Assembly (NCBI GenBank): GCA_030652755.1 | Contig: JAUSPV010000097.1 | Span: 1 to 64,000 of the forward strand | Reading direction: 5' to 3' | Length of the DNA stretch: 64,000 nucleotides | From: Caulobacter sp. | GTDB lineage: Bacteria > Pseudomonadota > Alphaproteobacteria > Caulobacterales > Caulobacteraceae | Shown: piece by piece, positions 20,379 to 30,357 of the stretch | Layout of the letters: every line of letters starts with the position of its first letter | How positions within the stretch are numbered: position 1 is the first letter of the stretch | Program-made: the position numbers and the translations under genes | Notes under the pieces: model-generated | The model's database searches: none | What the model saw: only the letters and a program-made list of their open reading frames with translations | What the model was told of the DNA's origin: nothing

Positions 20379-21830
20379 GTGCAGAACGATCTGATCCAGT
20401 GGGCCGTCTTCATCGGCCTGACCGTCCTGATGGCCGTGCTCACGGGCTGGCAGGTGTCGCGGATGGGCGGCCGGTCGACCGACTCGAACCGCGAGTACTT
20501 CCTGGCCGGCGGCAACCTGACCTGGCCGTTCATCGCCGGCTCGATCACCCTGACCAATCTCTCGACCGACCAGCTGGTCGGCATGAACGGCAACCAGATG
20601 CTGCTGCTGGCCTGGTGGGAGCTGTCGGCGATCGTCGGGCTGCTGATGCTCTGCTGGATCTTCCTGCCGATCTATTACCGCAACAACTGCACCACCACGA
20701 CCGAGCTTCTGGAACGGAAGTATGGCTCCAAGCACCTGCGGGCCGTGGTGTCGGTTCTGTTCCTGCTCGGCAACGTGTTCATCTACCTGCCGATCATGCT
20801 CTACACCGGCTCGCTGTTCCTCAAGACGATGTTCGGGGTCGACATCCCGCTGATCGCCATCGCCGCGGTGATGGCCGTTCTCGGCGGCGCCTATGCGATC
20901 AGCGGCGGGCTGCGGGCCGTCGCGGTCTATGACACGATCTCCGGAATCGGCATTCTCGCCATGGCGCTGCTGGTCATGGTGCTGGCGATGGCGGCCATCG
21001 ACTTCGACTTCAGCGGCATTCCGCCCGAGCGCCTGAGCATGATCGGCGGCAAGGACTCCCCCATCCCCTGGCAGACCCTGCTGACCGGGATGATCTTCAT
21101 CCAGATGTTCTACTGGAGCACCAACCAGACCATCACCCAGAGGGCGATGGCGGCGCCCAGCCTGCGGGAGGGGCAGAAGGGCGTTCTGGCGGCGGCGGCG
21201 ATCCGCCTGCTGATCATCCCTGCCATCGTTGTCGTGCCGGGCGTTGCGGCCTACAAGCTGTTCGGCGATGCGGGCGACGCGACCTACGGGCGGATTGTCG
21301 CGACGGTGATGCCCGGCTGGCTGTCCGGCGCCTTCGCCGCCTTCATGGCCGCCGCCCTGCTGACCAGCTACACCTCGGTGCTGAACTCGTCGGTGACCCT
21401 CTACGTCTGCGACCTGCATGAGAAGTTCATCGCCGAGAAGCCGAACGTCGCCCGGCTGAACACCATCATCTCCCTGGTTTTCCTGGTGCTGTCGGTCCTG
21501 CTGGTCCCGATCTACATGGGCGCCGACTCCATCATCAATCTGGTGCAGCAGCTCAACGGCCTGCTGTCCATGCCGATCCTCTCGGCCTTCATCGTCGGCC
21601 TGATGTTCCGCAACGTGGACGCTCGCGCCGTCATGGGCGCCGTCGTATTCGGGACGCTGCTCTACGCGGGTTTCACCTTCGTCTGGACGCCCACCCACTA
21701 CATCCACCTGATGGTCATAACGCTGGCCGCCTGCGTCGCCTTCGCGCTCGGCGTCAACCGCCTGGCGTTCGGCAAGCGAGCGGTGCTGGTCGATTCGGTG
21801 AGAAGGCGCCTGGGCCGGAAGCCCGGCTGA
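20379..21830 (+). CDS. sodium:solute symporter (SSS family)
   Basis: Multi-pass membrane protein; NREYFLAGGNLTWPFIAGSITLTNLSTDQLVGMNG motif; GTG start behind purine-rich RBS. Confidence 0.9.
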   Translation: MQNDLIQWAVFIGLTVLMAVLTGWQVSRMGGRSTDSNREYFLAGGNLTWPFIAGSITLTNLSTDQLVGMNGNQMLLLAWWELSAIVGLLMLCWIFLPIYYRNNCTTTTELLERKYGSKHLRAVVSVLFLLGNVFIYLPIMLYTGSLFLKTMFGVDIPLIAIAAVMAVLGGAYAISGGLRAVAVYDTISGIGILAMALLVMVLAMAAIDFDFSGIPPERLSMIGGKDSPIPWQTLLTGMIFIQMFYWSTNQTITQRAMAAPSLREGQKGVLAAAAIRLLIIPAIVVVPGVAAYKLFGDAGDATYGRIVATVMPGWLSGAFAAFMAAALLTSYTSVLNSSVTLYVCDLHEKFIAEKPNVARLNTIISLVFLVLSVLLVPIYMGADSIINLVQQLNGLLSMPILSAFIVGLMFRNVDARAVMGAVVFGTLLYAGFTFVWTPTHYIHLMVITLAACVAFALGVNRLAFGKRAVLVDSVRRRLGRKPG

Positions 21831-21892
21831 CCGGGCGCCAGACTAGGACGTCACGCGATCCCGCCCGCGACCTCGTGATCCTGCCTGGCCAA

Positions 21893-21922
21893 AGATATTC
21901 ACTAGCGTGATAGTCAGTGTTG
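21893..21922 (+). promoter_or_regulatory. candidate operator, copy 1 of the shared 30-bp motif (AGATATTCACTAGCGTGATAGTCAGTGTTG)
   Basis: 23/30 identity without gaps to the reverse complement of 29742-29771; ~75 nt upstream of the TonB receptor start. Confidence 0.5.
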
Positions 21923-21997
21923 ACGACCGCATGAGTGCGTGTCAGCTTCCGGTCATGCGCCGAAGAGCGCTCGCCGTTAGGGGCACCGGGAGGGACC

Positions 21998-24151
21998 ATG
22001 AAGATTCAAGCATTGCTGCTGAGCGCGTCCGTAATGACGCTGGGTTGGTGCGGGACCGCCGCGGCGCAGACGCCGGCGCCTCCGCCGGCGGCCGCGGCCG
22101 AAACGCAGGAGTTGGACGAGCTCGTCATCACCGCCGAGCGGCGCAGCTCCAACCTGCAGACGACGCCTATTTCGGCGACCGTGATGAGCGGCGCCGCTCT
22201 TGAGGCGAAAGGGATCACGACGGTCGACCAGCTGCAGTTCGCGGTGCCCGGCGCCGTCATCAACAACTTCGGTCAGGGCATCGACTTCAACATCCGCGGC
22301 ATCGGCAAGGCCGAGCACAATTCCCAGACCCTGACGGGCGTCATCACCTACCGCGACGGCGTGGCGACCTTCCCCGGCTACTTCATGGGCGAGCCCTACT
22401 ACGACATCGCCAGCCTCGAAGTGCTGCGAGGGCCGCAGGGCACGTTTGTCGGCCAGAACGCCACAGGCGGCGCCGTGTTCGTGACGTCGAACAATCCCAT
22501 CATCGGCGGCGGTTACACCGGCTACATCGCCGGCCAGATCGGCAACTATTCGGACATCGCCGCCCAGGGTGCGATCAACCTGCCGATCAGCGACACCTTC
22601 GCCGCGCGGATCGCCTTCAACGCCGAGCGCCGCGACAGCTTCTGGGACGTGAGCGGGCCGGCCAGCGGCAATGACGGCGTGCGGACCAACAGCGTGCGCC
22701 TGGGCCTTCTATGGACCCCGACCGAAGCCCTGACCGTCAACTTCAAGACCGACTACAACCACCTCGACTACGGCGGCTACCCGTCCGATCCCGTGAATTC
22801 GACGAACGACCTGTTCGACATCACCGCCAACGGCGACATGGCGGCGCGGGACTGGTTCGTGCGGTCGGTGCTGAAGGTCGACTACGTGTTCGACAACGGC
22901 GTCACCCTGCGCTCGGTCAGCGGCTACCAGGACGGCAACACCTACTACACGGCCGATCTGGACGGCACGAGCGTCGGCAACCGGACCTTCACCGACTCCG
23001 TCGACGAGACGATCTGGTCCCAGGAGATCAACCTGATCTCGCCCGGCGACGGCCCGATGTCATGGGTGCTGGGCCTCTACCACCAGTCGGACGAGCTCGA
23101 CTTCCTGCCGGGCGAGTTCGTCATCGGCCTCCCGGCCGGCAATCCCTTCAGCGAGTATGTGCTCCAGGGCACGAACCCGAAGGAAACAAGCGCGGTCTTC
23201 GGCCAGGTGACCTTCAAGCTGCCGCAGCGCTTCGAACTGCAGGTCGGCGCGCGCTACTCGGAATCGAAGACGAGTAACGACATCACCATCATGCAGTACG
23301 GCACGCCGATCGCGCAGAAGCAGTCGGCCTCGTCGGACAACATCTCCGGCAAGGTGTCGCTGAGCTGGACCGTCGACGACCACAACTTCCTCTATGCCTT
23401 CGTCGCGACGGGCTACAAGCCGGGCGGCCTGAACGTGCCGGTGGGCTTCGGCGCCCCGGACCCGTTTGAGCCGGAGAAGGTCACGAACTACGAACTGGGC
23501 TGGAAGGCGGGCTTCCTGGGCGGCCGGCTGCGCACCCAGATGAACGTCTATTACAACGACTACGAAAACTTCCAGGTGACCATCGGCTACCCGATTCTGC
23601 CGATCTTCGGCTATGGCCTCAACACGCCCGAGCCGTCGACGATCTACGGCTTCGAAGCCCAGCTGGAGGCGGTGTTCGGCCCCCTGTCGGTCGACGCCGG
23701 CATGGGCTGGATGAAGAGCGAGATCGGGGAGTTCTACGCCACCGACCCGCGCGGAGCGACCTTCACCGCCTGTGATCCGGCTACGGGTCCGGTCAGCGCA
23801 AGCTGCCTCAATCTCGAGGGTCGCGAACAGAGCTACGCGCCGGAGCTGACCTTCAACATCGGAGCCCAGTACCGGTTCACCCTGGCCAACGGCGACAGCA
23901 TCACGCCGCGCCTCAACTACGGCTATGTCTCCGAGCAGTGGGCGACCCTCTTCCAGAACGTGGCGCGGGGCGACCGGATCGAGGAGCGCAACGTCTTCAA
24001 CGCCCAGCTGGCCTGGCGGAGCGGCGACCTGGTCACAACGCTCTATGCGACCAACCTGACCGACGATCGCTACGTCGCCGCCATCAACTCCGGGCTACGG
24101 TTCGCCGGCCCGCCACGGCAGTTCGGCCTTCGCGTCATGAAGGTCTTCTAG
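21998..24151 (+). CDS. TonB-dependent receptor
   Basis: Signal peptide MKIQALLLSASVMTLGWCG; TonB box-like ELDELVITAERR; C-terminal FGLRVMKVF. Confidence 0.93.
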   Translation: MKIQALLLSASVMTLGWCGTAAAQTPAPPPAAAAETQELDELVITAERRSSNLQTTPISATVMSGAALEAKGITTVDQLQFAVPGAVINNFGQGIDFNIRGIGKAEHNSQTLTGVITYRDGVATFPGYFMGEPYYDIASLEVLRGPQGTFVGQNATGGAVFVTSNNPIIGGGYTGYIAGQIGNYSDIAAQGAINLPISDTFAARIAFNAERRDSFWDVSGPASGNDGVRTNSVRLGLLWTPTEALTVNFKTDYNHLDYGGYPSDPVNSTNDLFDITANGDMAARDWFVRSVLKVDYVFDNGVTLRSVSGYQDGNTYYTADLDGTSVGNRTFTDSVDETIWSQEINLISPGDGPMSWVLGLYHQSDELDFLPGEFVIGLPAGNPFSEYVLQGTNPKETSAVFGQVTFKLPQRFELQVGARYSESKTSNDITIMQYGTPIAQKQSASSDNISGKVSLSWTVDDHNFLYAFVATGYKPGGLNVPVGFGAPDPFEPEKVTNYELGWKAGFLGGRLRTQMNVYYNDYENFQVTIGYPILPIFGYGLNTPEPSTIYGFEAQLEAVFGPLSVDAGMGWMKSEIGEFYATDPRGATFTACDPATGPVSASCLNLEGREQSYAPELTFNIGAQYRFTLANGDSITPRLNYGYVSEQWATLFQNVARGDRIEERNVFNAQLAWRSGDLVTTLYATNLTDDRYVAAINSGLRFAGPPRQFGLRVMKVF

Positions 24152-24174
24152 CGCGATTACCTCCCGCGCATTTG

Positions 24175-24214
24175 GGCTGGCCGTCTGGCGGACACCAGGC
24201 GGCCAGCCACTTTT
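24175..24214 (+). terminator. rho-independent terminator-like hairpin after the TonB receptor
   Basis: GGCTGGCCGTCTGG-CGGACA-CCAGGCGGCCAGCC (13/14 paired) then acTTTT. Confidence 0.65.
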
Positions 24215-24265
24215 GATTTACAGGCGATCCCGTGTCGCCAAGCCGAGAACTGAGTGATCCGCGCT

Positions 24266-25861
24266 ATGCAGTCCTACGCCCTGACGGTCGACAAGTTCCT
24301 CGACCACGCCGCCAAGTGGACAGGGACGCGCGAAGTGGTGACGGCGGGCGCGGGCCGGATCAGCTACGCCGCGCTCAGGGAGCGCAGCAACCGCATGTCG
24401 GGCGCCCTCGCCCATCTCGGCCTCGTTCAGGGCGATCGGATCGCGACCCTGGCCTGGAACACCCAGCACCATGTCGAGGTCTACTTCGCCGCCATGGGCG
24501 CGGGCTTCGTCTGCCACACCCTCAATCCCCGCCTGACCATCGAGCACCTGGCGGCCATGATCAACGAGGCCGAGGACCGGGTCCTGGCCGTCGCCTCCAA
24601 CCTGTCGTCGGTGCTCGACGCCCTGCTGCCGCTGTGCCCGCTCGTGAAGCATGTGGTGCTGATGGACGAACCCGCCGAGGACGCGCCCGTCGAGTCCCCC
24701 TACGCCGCGGAGGCCTGGGCCCTCGAGGCGCTGCTTGAGGCCCATGGCCGCCCCGTGACCTGGGGCGACTTCAGCGAGCAATCCGCCGCCGGGCTTTGCT
24801 ACACGTCTGGCACGACGGGCCGGCCCAAGGGCGTGCTCTACACCCACCGCTCCAACTACCTGCACACGCTGCGGGCGTTGCAGGCCGACGCCTTCGCCCT
24901 GACCGCCGCCGACTCCGTCCTGGTGGCGGTGCCGATGTTCCACGCGAACGGCTGGGGCCTGCCCTTCGCCGCGCCGGCCGTCGGGGCCAATCTGGTCTTG
25001 CCCGGCCGGGACACCGACGGCGCCAGCCTGACCAGGCTGCTGCAGGATGAACGGGTCACCATCGCCGCCGGGGTGCAGACGGTCTGGCTGGGGGTGCTCG
25101 ATCACCTCGACGCCACCGGCGGAGACGTTCCCGATCTGAAGCGGGTGATCATTGGCGGGTCGAACTGTCCCGACGCGCTGATTCGGCGCATGGAAGAGCG
25201 GCTGGGCGCCACGGTCCAGACCAGCTGGGGCATGACCGAGCTTTCCCCCCTCGGCACTGTCGCGCCGCCCGCTTCGGGACCTGCATCGGCGCGCGGCGCT
25301 GGCCGACCGGTCATCGGCCTCGACCTCAAGCTTACCGACGCGGATGGCCGGACGCTGGAGCAGCAGAGGGACGTCGTCGGCCATCTGAAGGTCAAGGGCG
25401 CCAGCGTCGTCGACCGCTACTACAAGGCCCAAGCCGACGCGCTGGACGCCGAGGGCTATTTCGACACCGGCGACCTGGCGCGCATCGACCAGGCCGGCAA
25501 CCTGACCATCTGCGGGCGGTCCAAGGACCTGATCAAGTCGGGGGGCGAGTGGATCAATCCGGCCGAGATCGAGGACATCATCGGCCGCCACCCCGCCGTC
25601 GGCCTGTCGGCGGTCATCGGCCGCCCGGACGCGAAGTGGGGCGAACGTCCGGTCCTGATCGTCGAGCTTCGGCAGGGCCTTTCCGTCGATGACCAGGCGC
25701 TGCTCACCGCACTGAAGGGCCGGGTCGCCGACTGGTGGTTGCCTGATCAGATCGTGCAGATCGGGGCCATGCCCCTTGCCGCGACCGGGAAAATTGACAA
25801 GAACCGGCTACGTGCCGACTACGGAAGCGACGGCGTCGTGGGGAAGACCTCCGGGTCGTGA
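24266..25861 (+). CDS. long-chain-fatty-acid/acyl-CoA ligase (AMP-binding)
   Basis: CYTSGTTGRPKGVLYTHRS; TSWGMTELSPLGT; GYFDTGDLARIDQAGNLTICGRSKDLIKSGGEWINPAEIED. Confidence 0.92.
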   Translation: MQSYALTVDKFLDHAAKWTGTREVVTAGAGRISYAALRERSNRMSGALAHLGLVQGDRIATLAWNTQHHVEVYFAAMGAGFVCHTLNPRLTIEHLAAMINEAEDRVLAVASNLSSVLDALLPLCPLVKHVVLMDEPAEDAPVESPYAAEAWALEALLEAHGRPVTWGDFSEQSAAGLCYTSGTTGRPKGVLYTHRSNYLHTLRALQADAFALTAADSVLVAVPMFHANGWGLPFAAPAVGANLVLPGRDTDGASLTRLLQDERVTIAAGVQTVWLGVLDHLDATGGDVPDLKRVIIGGSNCPDALIRRMEERLGATVQTSWGMTELSPLGTVAPPASGPASARGAGRPVIGLDLKLTDADGRTLEQQRDVVGHLKVKGASVVDRYYKAQADALDAEGYFDTGDLARIDQAGNLTICGRSKDLIKSGGEWINPAEIEDIIGRHPAVGLSAVIGRPDAKWGERPVLIVELRQGLSVDDQALLTALKGRVADWWLPDQIVQIGAMPLAATGKIDKNRLRADYGSDGVVGKTSGS

Positions 25862-26580
25862 CCGCCCACGCGAAGCCAGCGGCTGCAAGGCGTGAAGAGG
25901 TCGACTTGATGTCAGAGGGTTCAACGGCGAAGCGGGTGCGCCGAAGCAAGGCGGAACAGCGCGCGGAGACCCTTGAACAGATCCTGGACGCGGCGGAGTA
26001 CCTGTTTTCCCTGCAGGGCCTGCACGGTGTGACGCTGCGCGATGTCGCGCAGCGCGTGGGCGTCCACACGACGCTCCTCCACTACTACTTTCAGGACAAG
26101 CCGACCCTGTTCGAGGCTGTGTTCGCCCGCCGGGCGAGCGTGACCAGCGGCCGACGGATGGAAGCGTTGGACCTGTACGCGGCGGAGGCCGGCGACAAGC
26201 CCACCGTCGAAGGCGCGCTGCATGTATTCCTGGACACCGATCTTGATCTCTACATCGAGGGCGGCGAGCCCTGGATGAACTACGCCGCCTTCTGCGCCCG
26301 CGTGAGCAACACGCCCGAAGGGGCCGTGCTGATGGACGTGCACTTCGATCCGGTGGTTCTGAAGCTGGTCTCGATCCTCAAACGCGCCCTTCCCGACACG
26401 CCGGAAGAGGACATTTTCTGGGGCTACCACTTCGTCACCGGCGCGTTGATGAACACCCTGGCCCGCAGCGGCCGGATCGACCGCCTGTCCGGCGGCCTGT
26501 GCCGCTCCAACGACTTCGAGGCGGTCAAGAAGCGCATCGCCAAATTCATGGCCGCGGGCTTCCACGCGCTGAAAGACTAA
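25858..26580 (+). CDS. TetR/AcrR family transcriptional regulator
   Basis: [53 protein letters not shown] start overlapping upstream stop. Confidence 0.9.
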   Translation: MTAHAKPAAARREEVDLMSEGSTAKRVRRSKAEQRAETLEQILDAAEYLFSLQGLHGVTLRDVAQRVGVHTTLLHYYFQDKPTLFEAVFARRASVTSGRRMEALDLYAAEAGDKPTVEGALHVFLDTDLDLYIEGGEPWMNYAAFCARVSNTPEGAVLMDVHFDPVVLKLVSILKRALPDTPEEDIFWGYHFVTGALMNTLARSGRIDRLSGGLCRSNDFEAVKKRIAKFMAAGFHALKD

Positions 26581-28229
26581 TCGCAGGCCTGGTCGCGCGG
26601 CGGGAGCGGCGGTGAGACGAGTCCCATGTTCCAGTTCCAGACCAGGTCGCCCTTGGCGCGGCGACGGCAAACGACTTCTTCGTGCAACGCGTACATGCCC
26701 GGGAACAGGTTGGCCGAGACGCGGGGCGTGTCCTGGAATGCCATGAAGGCGCCCTGTGATCCGAACGCCGGCCAGTCAGGCGCATCGCTCGCCGTCGGCC
26801 GACCGGCGCGCATGAAACTGGTCCAGTAGGCGGTCATCGCCGCCGAGAACTTCGCCTCGGCCGGCGTGCGCGGCGCCTTGGGCCAATAGGGCGGCGTGCG
26901 GTTGAGCGTGCCAAACACATAGGGCAGCTCGGCGGCGTGGAAGGCGCGCAGGCCCAGGCTGTCGGCGGCCGGAAAGCCGTGGTCGAAGATGTAGAAGTAG
27001 GACGGCTGCCCCAGCGCGGTCTGCTTGCGGACCAGCCGCTCGGCGGTCCAACCGTAGATGACGTCACGGGTCGAGGCGAGAATACTGCTTTCCATGTCCC
27101 GGGCCGGATAGAGCCGCAGGTACGCGTCCGCGAGGTCGCCGTAGCGCTCTCGGATCGTCTTCTCGTACATCGAGGCGAGCGCCGGCGTCGGCGGCGCCAG
27201 GAAGCGCAGCGACCGGATCTCGCCGCTGTTGAAACCCGCGAGCACCGGTACGGGCGCCTGCTCGCCCCGGTCGAAAACCTCGACGAGTTGACGGGGCAGG
27301 AACCGTCCGTCGACGACGCCGAACGGCGCGAAGCCGGCGCCAGCGGCGTCCTTGGTCAACCGGGTCGCGTCCATCGCACGCAGGGCGGCGACATCGGGCG
27401 CCTGGAGCTTGGCGGACAGCGCCACGCCGCTCTCCTCGGCCGGCGCTTCCCCGAACGCCCGCGCCTTCAGGGAAGGCGTGGAGATCATGTAGGCGCTCTG
27501 GGCGATGGCCTTGGAGAACAGGCCGCGCGCGGGCGGCGAGGCCATCAGGTAGAGGACGCTGAGCGCGCCGGCCGACTCGCCGGCGATGGTCACGTTCGAC
27601 GGATCGCCACCGAACGCCTCGATGTTGCGCTGGACCCAGCGCAGCGCCTCGATCTGGTCCTGCAGGCCATAGTTCCCCGAGACGCCGAGCGGCGACTCCG
27701 CGCTGAGCCCGGGGTGAGCAAGGTAGCCGAGGGCCCCGACCCGGTAGTTGATCGAGACGACGACGACCCCCTGCCCGGCCATCTTCGAGCCGTCGTAGAT
27801 CGCCTCGTGGCCGAAGCCGCCCCAGAGCGACCCGCCGTGAATCCAGACCATGACCGGGGCCTTGCTCGCGGTGGACGGCGTCCAGATGTTGAGCGTGAGG
27901 CAGTCCTCGCTCATCTCGCCCGGATCGTTGGAGTAGATGTTCCAGGCGCTGGCCGCCTTGTTCTGGATGCAGGCGTGCCCGAACGCCGAGGCGTCCCGGG
28001 TCCCGGCCCACCGCGGCATCGGCCGGGGCGGAGTCCAGCGGGCGGCGCCAACCGGCGGCAGGGCGTAGGGCAGCCCCTTGAAGACGCTCACGCCCCGCTC
28101 CGTGACGCCTGAGACAACGCCGGCAGGTGCTTCGACGACCGGGCGAGGCTGAGCGGCCGTAGCCGGGGAACCGGCGGCGAGAGCCGCCGCCGTGGCGGCG
28201 CAGAGCGCCAGGAGGCGAAGGCGATTCAT
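26577..28229 (-). CDS. carboxylesterase/lipase family protein (type B)
   Basis: Signal peptide; [46 protein letters not shown] catalytic serine motif. Confidence 0.93.
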   Translation of the reverse strand: MNRLRLLALCAATAAALAAGSPATAAQPRPVVEAPAGVVSGVTERGVSVFKGLPYALPPVGAARWTPPRPMPRWAGTRDASAFGHACIQNKAASAWNIYSNDPGEMSEDCLTLNIWTPSTASKAPVMVWIHGGSLWGGFGHEAIYDGSKMAGQGVVVVSINYRVGALGYLAHPGLSAESPLGVSGNYGLQDQIEALRWVQRNIEAFGGDPSNVTIAGESAGALSVLYLMASPPARGLFSKAIAQSAYMISTPSLKARAFGEAPAEESGVALSAKLQAPDVAALRAMDATRLTKDAAGAGFAPFGVVDGRFLPRQLVEVFDRGEQAPVPVLAGFNSGEIRSLRFLAPPTPALASMYEKTIRERYGDLADAYLRLYPARDMESSILASTRDVIYGWTAERLVRKQTALGQPSYFYIFDHGFPAADSLGLRAFHAAELPYVFGTLNRTPPYWPKAPRTPAEAKFSAAMTAYWTSFMRAGRPTASDAPDWPAFGSQGAFMAFQDTPRVSANLFPGMYALHEEVVCRRRAKGDLVWNWNMGLVSPPLPPRDQACD

Positions 28230-29560
28230 CCGGCGGCCGCTCCAGCTTGTCGGTCTTCCTTCCGCAGCACCCGCGCCAGCCAGACAAACAGGCCGATGGC
28301 GACGAGGTAAACCGGCGCCAGGGCGACGAAGGCCAGTTGCAGGGAGTTGTCGGGGTGGCTGGCGCGCAGGGCGTCGCTGACAAATCCGACGAAGGTCGGG
28401 CCCAGGCCCATGCCGGTCAGATTCATGATCAGCAGCAGCAGTGCGCCGGACATCACCCGCTGGTGAGGCGCCACCTCCTGCTGGACAAGGGTCACCGCCG
28501 AGGACAGGTAGAAGTAGTTCAGGAAGGTCGGGCCGACGAGGAACATCAGCGCCATCGGCCAGGTCGGCGCCCAGACGAAGCCCAGGAACGGCAGGATTGC
28601 CAGCGTGAGGCTGATGGCCGGAATGGTCGCGTACGCCACCTTCGACCGCCGCGTGAACATGTCGATCACCCGGCCGGAGACATAGATCCCGCCGCCCATG
28701 CCGAATATGACAACGAGCGCGTACCAGAGCGACACGTCCTGCAGCGTCATGCCCTTTTCCCGCATCAGGAAGAGGGTGGTGAAGTTGCCCGCGCCGTAGG
28801 TGACGATCTGGGTCACGCCGCTGGCCACCGCGATCAGGACCAGGGTCGGCCTGGAGAAGAACATTTTCACCGTCGCCATGAACCCCGCTGCTTCCGGCGT
28901 CGCCGGAGCCAGGGCGGCCGTCAGCGGACCGTCAAGCCCGCCCCGCCGCGGCTCCGGGACGAACCGAAGCACCGCCAGCGCCGCGACGACGCCTACGCCG
29001 CCGAGCAGCAGGAAAGCCAGCCGCCAGTCGTAGGCCGCGGCGATGGCCGCCCCGAAGGCCACGCCCAGCGCCTGGCCGATCGGCGGGCCGAGGTTGAAGA
29101 GACCAAAGGCCGTGCCGCGCTGGCCCGGCGGGAAGTAGTCGGAAATGATGGCGTAGGACGGCGGCACGCCCCCGGCCTCGCCGACGCCAACGGTCATGCG
29201 CGCGACGACCAGCTGGCCGTAGGTCGCCGACAGACCGCAGCCCATGGTCGCCACGCTCCACAGCGCGCAGGCGAAGGCCAGCACCTTGACCCGGTTGGTG
29301 CGGTCGGCGAGCCAGCCGACCGGGATCGAGATCGTGCAGTAGAAGAGCGCGAAATACAGGCCGCCGATCAGACCTAGCTGGCCGTCGGTGACGCCGAGAC
29401 TGTCCTGGATCGGCTTGGCCAGGATCGACAGCAGCTGGCGGTCCAGGAAGTTGAGGACATAGACGAAGCAGAGCATGCCGAGCACGAACCACGCGCGCCC
29501 GTCGGGTCGTGGATGGGTCGTGACGGTGTCGGCCAATCCGTGAGCACTTTGCGTCGCCAT
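28226..29560 (-). CDS. MFS transporter
   Basis: ~12 TM helices; [56 protein letters not shown]. Confidence 0.92.
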   Translation of the reverse strand: MATQSAHGLADTVTTHPRPDGRAWFVLGMLCFVYVLNFLDRQLLSILAKPIQDSLGVTDGQLGLIGGLYFALFYCTISIPVGWLADRTNRVKVLAFACALWSVATMGCGLSATYGQLVVARMTVGVGEAGGVPPSYAIISDYFPPGQRGTAFGLFNLGPPIGQALGVAFGAAIAAAYDWRLAFLLLGGVGVVAALAVLRFVPEPRRGGLDGPLTAALAPATPEAAGFMATVKMFFSRPTLVLIAVASGVTQIVTYGAGNFTTLFLMREKGMTLQDVSLWYALVVIFGMGGGIYVSGRVIDMFTRRSKVAYATIPAISLTLAILPFLGFVWAPTWPMALMFLVGPTFLNYFYLSSAVTLVQQEVAPHQRVMSGALLLLIMNLTGMGLGPTFVGFVSDALRASHPDNSLQLAFVALAPVYLVAIGLFVWLARVLRKEDRQAGAAAG

Positions 29561-29741
29561 GGCCTAGACGCCCGGTGAGCAGGCAGGGGAACAGGTCGGG
29601 ATCGGTTCCGGATAGCGGGCCGCCCCCCCGCGCGCGCGCGTCCGCGCGACCGTGCAATCGTCCATCCGGCTCGCTCCCCCTGGGACACCGATCATTCGCG
29701 GCGGTGTTGCGGTCACCATGCAGCGGACAGGCCCCGACCGT

Positions 29742-29771
29742 CAATACTCACTATCGCGTGCGTGAATATAT
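29742..29771 (-). promoter_or_regulatory. candidate operator, copy 2 of the shared 30-bp motif
   Basis: + strand CAATACTCACTATCGCGTGCGTGAATATAT; imperfect dyad ATACTCAC-N10-GTGAATAT; matches 21893-21922. Confidence 0.5.
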
Positions 29772-29878
29772 GCCCCTCGCCGCCCGCTTGCCCGGGCGCT
29801 CCCCGGGACGGAGGCAGCACGATCAGCGCCCGCCCCGCCGCCAACGCTTTGACCTGGCGCGGCGGGCGTGGCATACAG

Positions 29879-29896
29879 TTTATAACGCGTTATAAA
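29879..29896. promoter_or_regulatory. perfect 18-bp palindrome, candidate repressor operator
   Basis: TTTATAACGCGTTATAAA equals its own reverse complement; 20 nt upstream of the 29916 start and just after a TTGACC/CATACA promoter-like pair. Confidence 0.65.
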
Positions 29897-29915
29897 ATTA
29901 CTCAGGGGACGAAGC

Positions 29916-30122
29916 GTGGCGCTTTCCAGACATCGTCGGTTCGTGACGCCGGCTGCGGATGAAACCATCGAAGCGCTCGCGGCGCGGGCCCTGCCGGACC
30001 GGCCGGTTGATGCGGCCGTCGACGAGATCAAGAGCTACAACATGCATATCTTCGTCATGCGCCGGCCGGCCGGCCTGCTGCTGGGCAGCGACGTGGTCTT
30101 CGTGGAACCGCCGCTGCAATGA
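29916..30122 (+). CDS. small hypothetical protein (68 aa)
   Basis: Operon-first ORF downstream of palindrome; stop overlaps next start (ATGA); no family recognised. Confidence 0.55.
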   Translation: MALSRHRRFVTPAADETIEALAARALPDRPVDAAVDEIKSYNMHIFVMRRPAGLLLGSDVVFVEPPLQ

Positions 30123-30355
30123 GCGGCGACGGCGGACCCTGCCCCCCGACCGAAGCGGTCATCGTCGGCGCCGATCTGGCGGCCGGCCATGACGGCGCGG
30201 CCGAGCTGGTGCTCCGCATCCGATATGCCAACGGCGTGGTCGGCAACGTCCTGCTCGATGCGGACGCCGGCTACGCGCTGATGCGCAATTGCGACATCGA
30301 CAGCCTCGACGGCCTGGCGGGCCAGTCCTGGCGAAAGATCCTCGAAGGAGTCTGA
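30119..30355 (+). CDS. small hypothetical protein (78 aa)
   Basis: Translationally coupled to both neighbours; RIRYANGVVGNVLLDADAGYALMRNCDIDSLDGLAGQSWRKILEGV; no family recognised. Confidence 0.6.
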   Translation: MSGDGGPCPPTEAVIVGADLAAGHDGAAELVLRIRYANGVVGNVLLDADAGYALMRNCDIDSLDGLAGQSWRKILEGV

Positions 30356-30357
30356 AC

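Noticed and set aside
19989-21707. 572-aa minus-strand ORF rich in Asp/Gln/His
   Set aside because: Antisense shadow of the SSS symporter; composition reflects the reverse complement of membrane codons.
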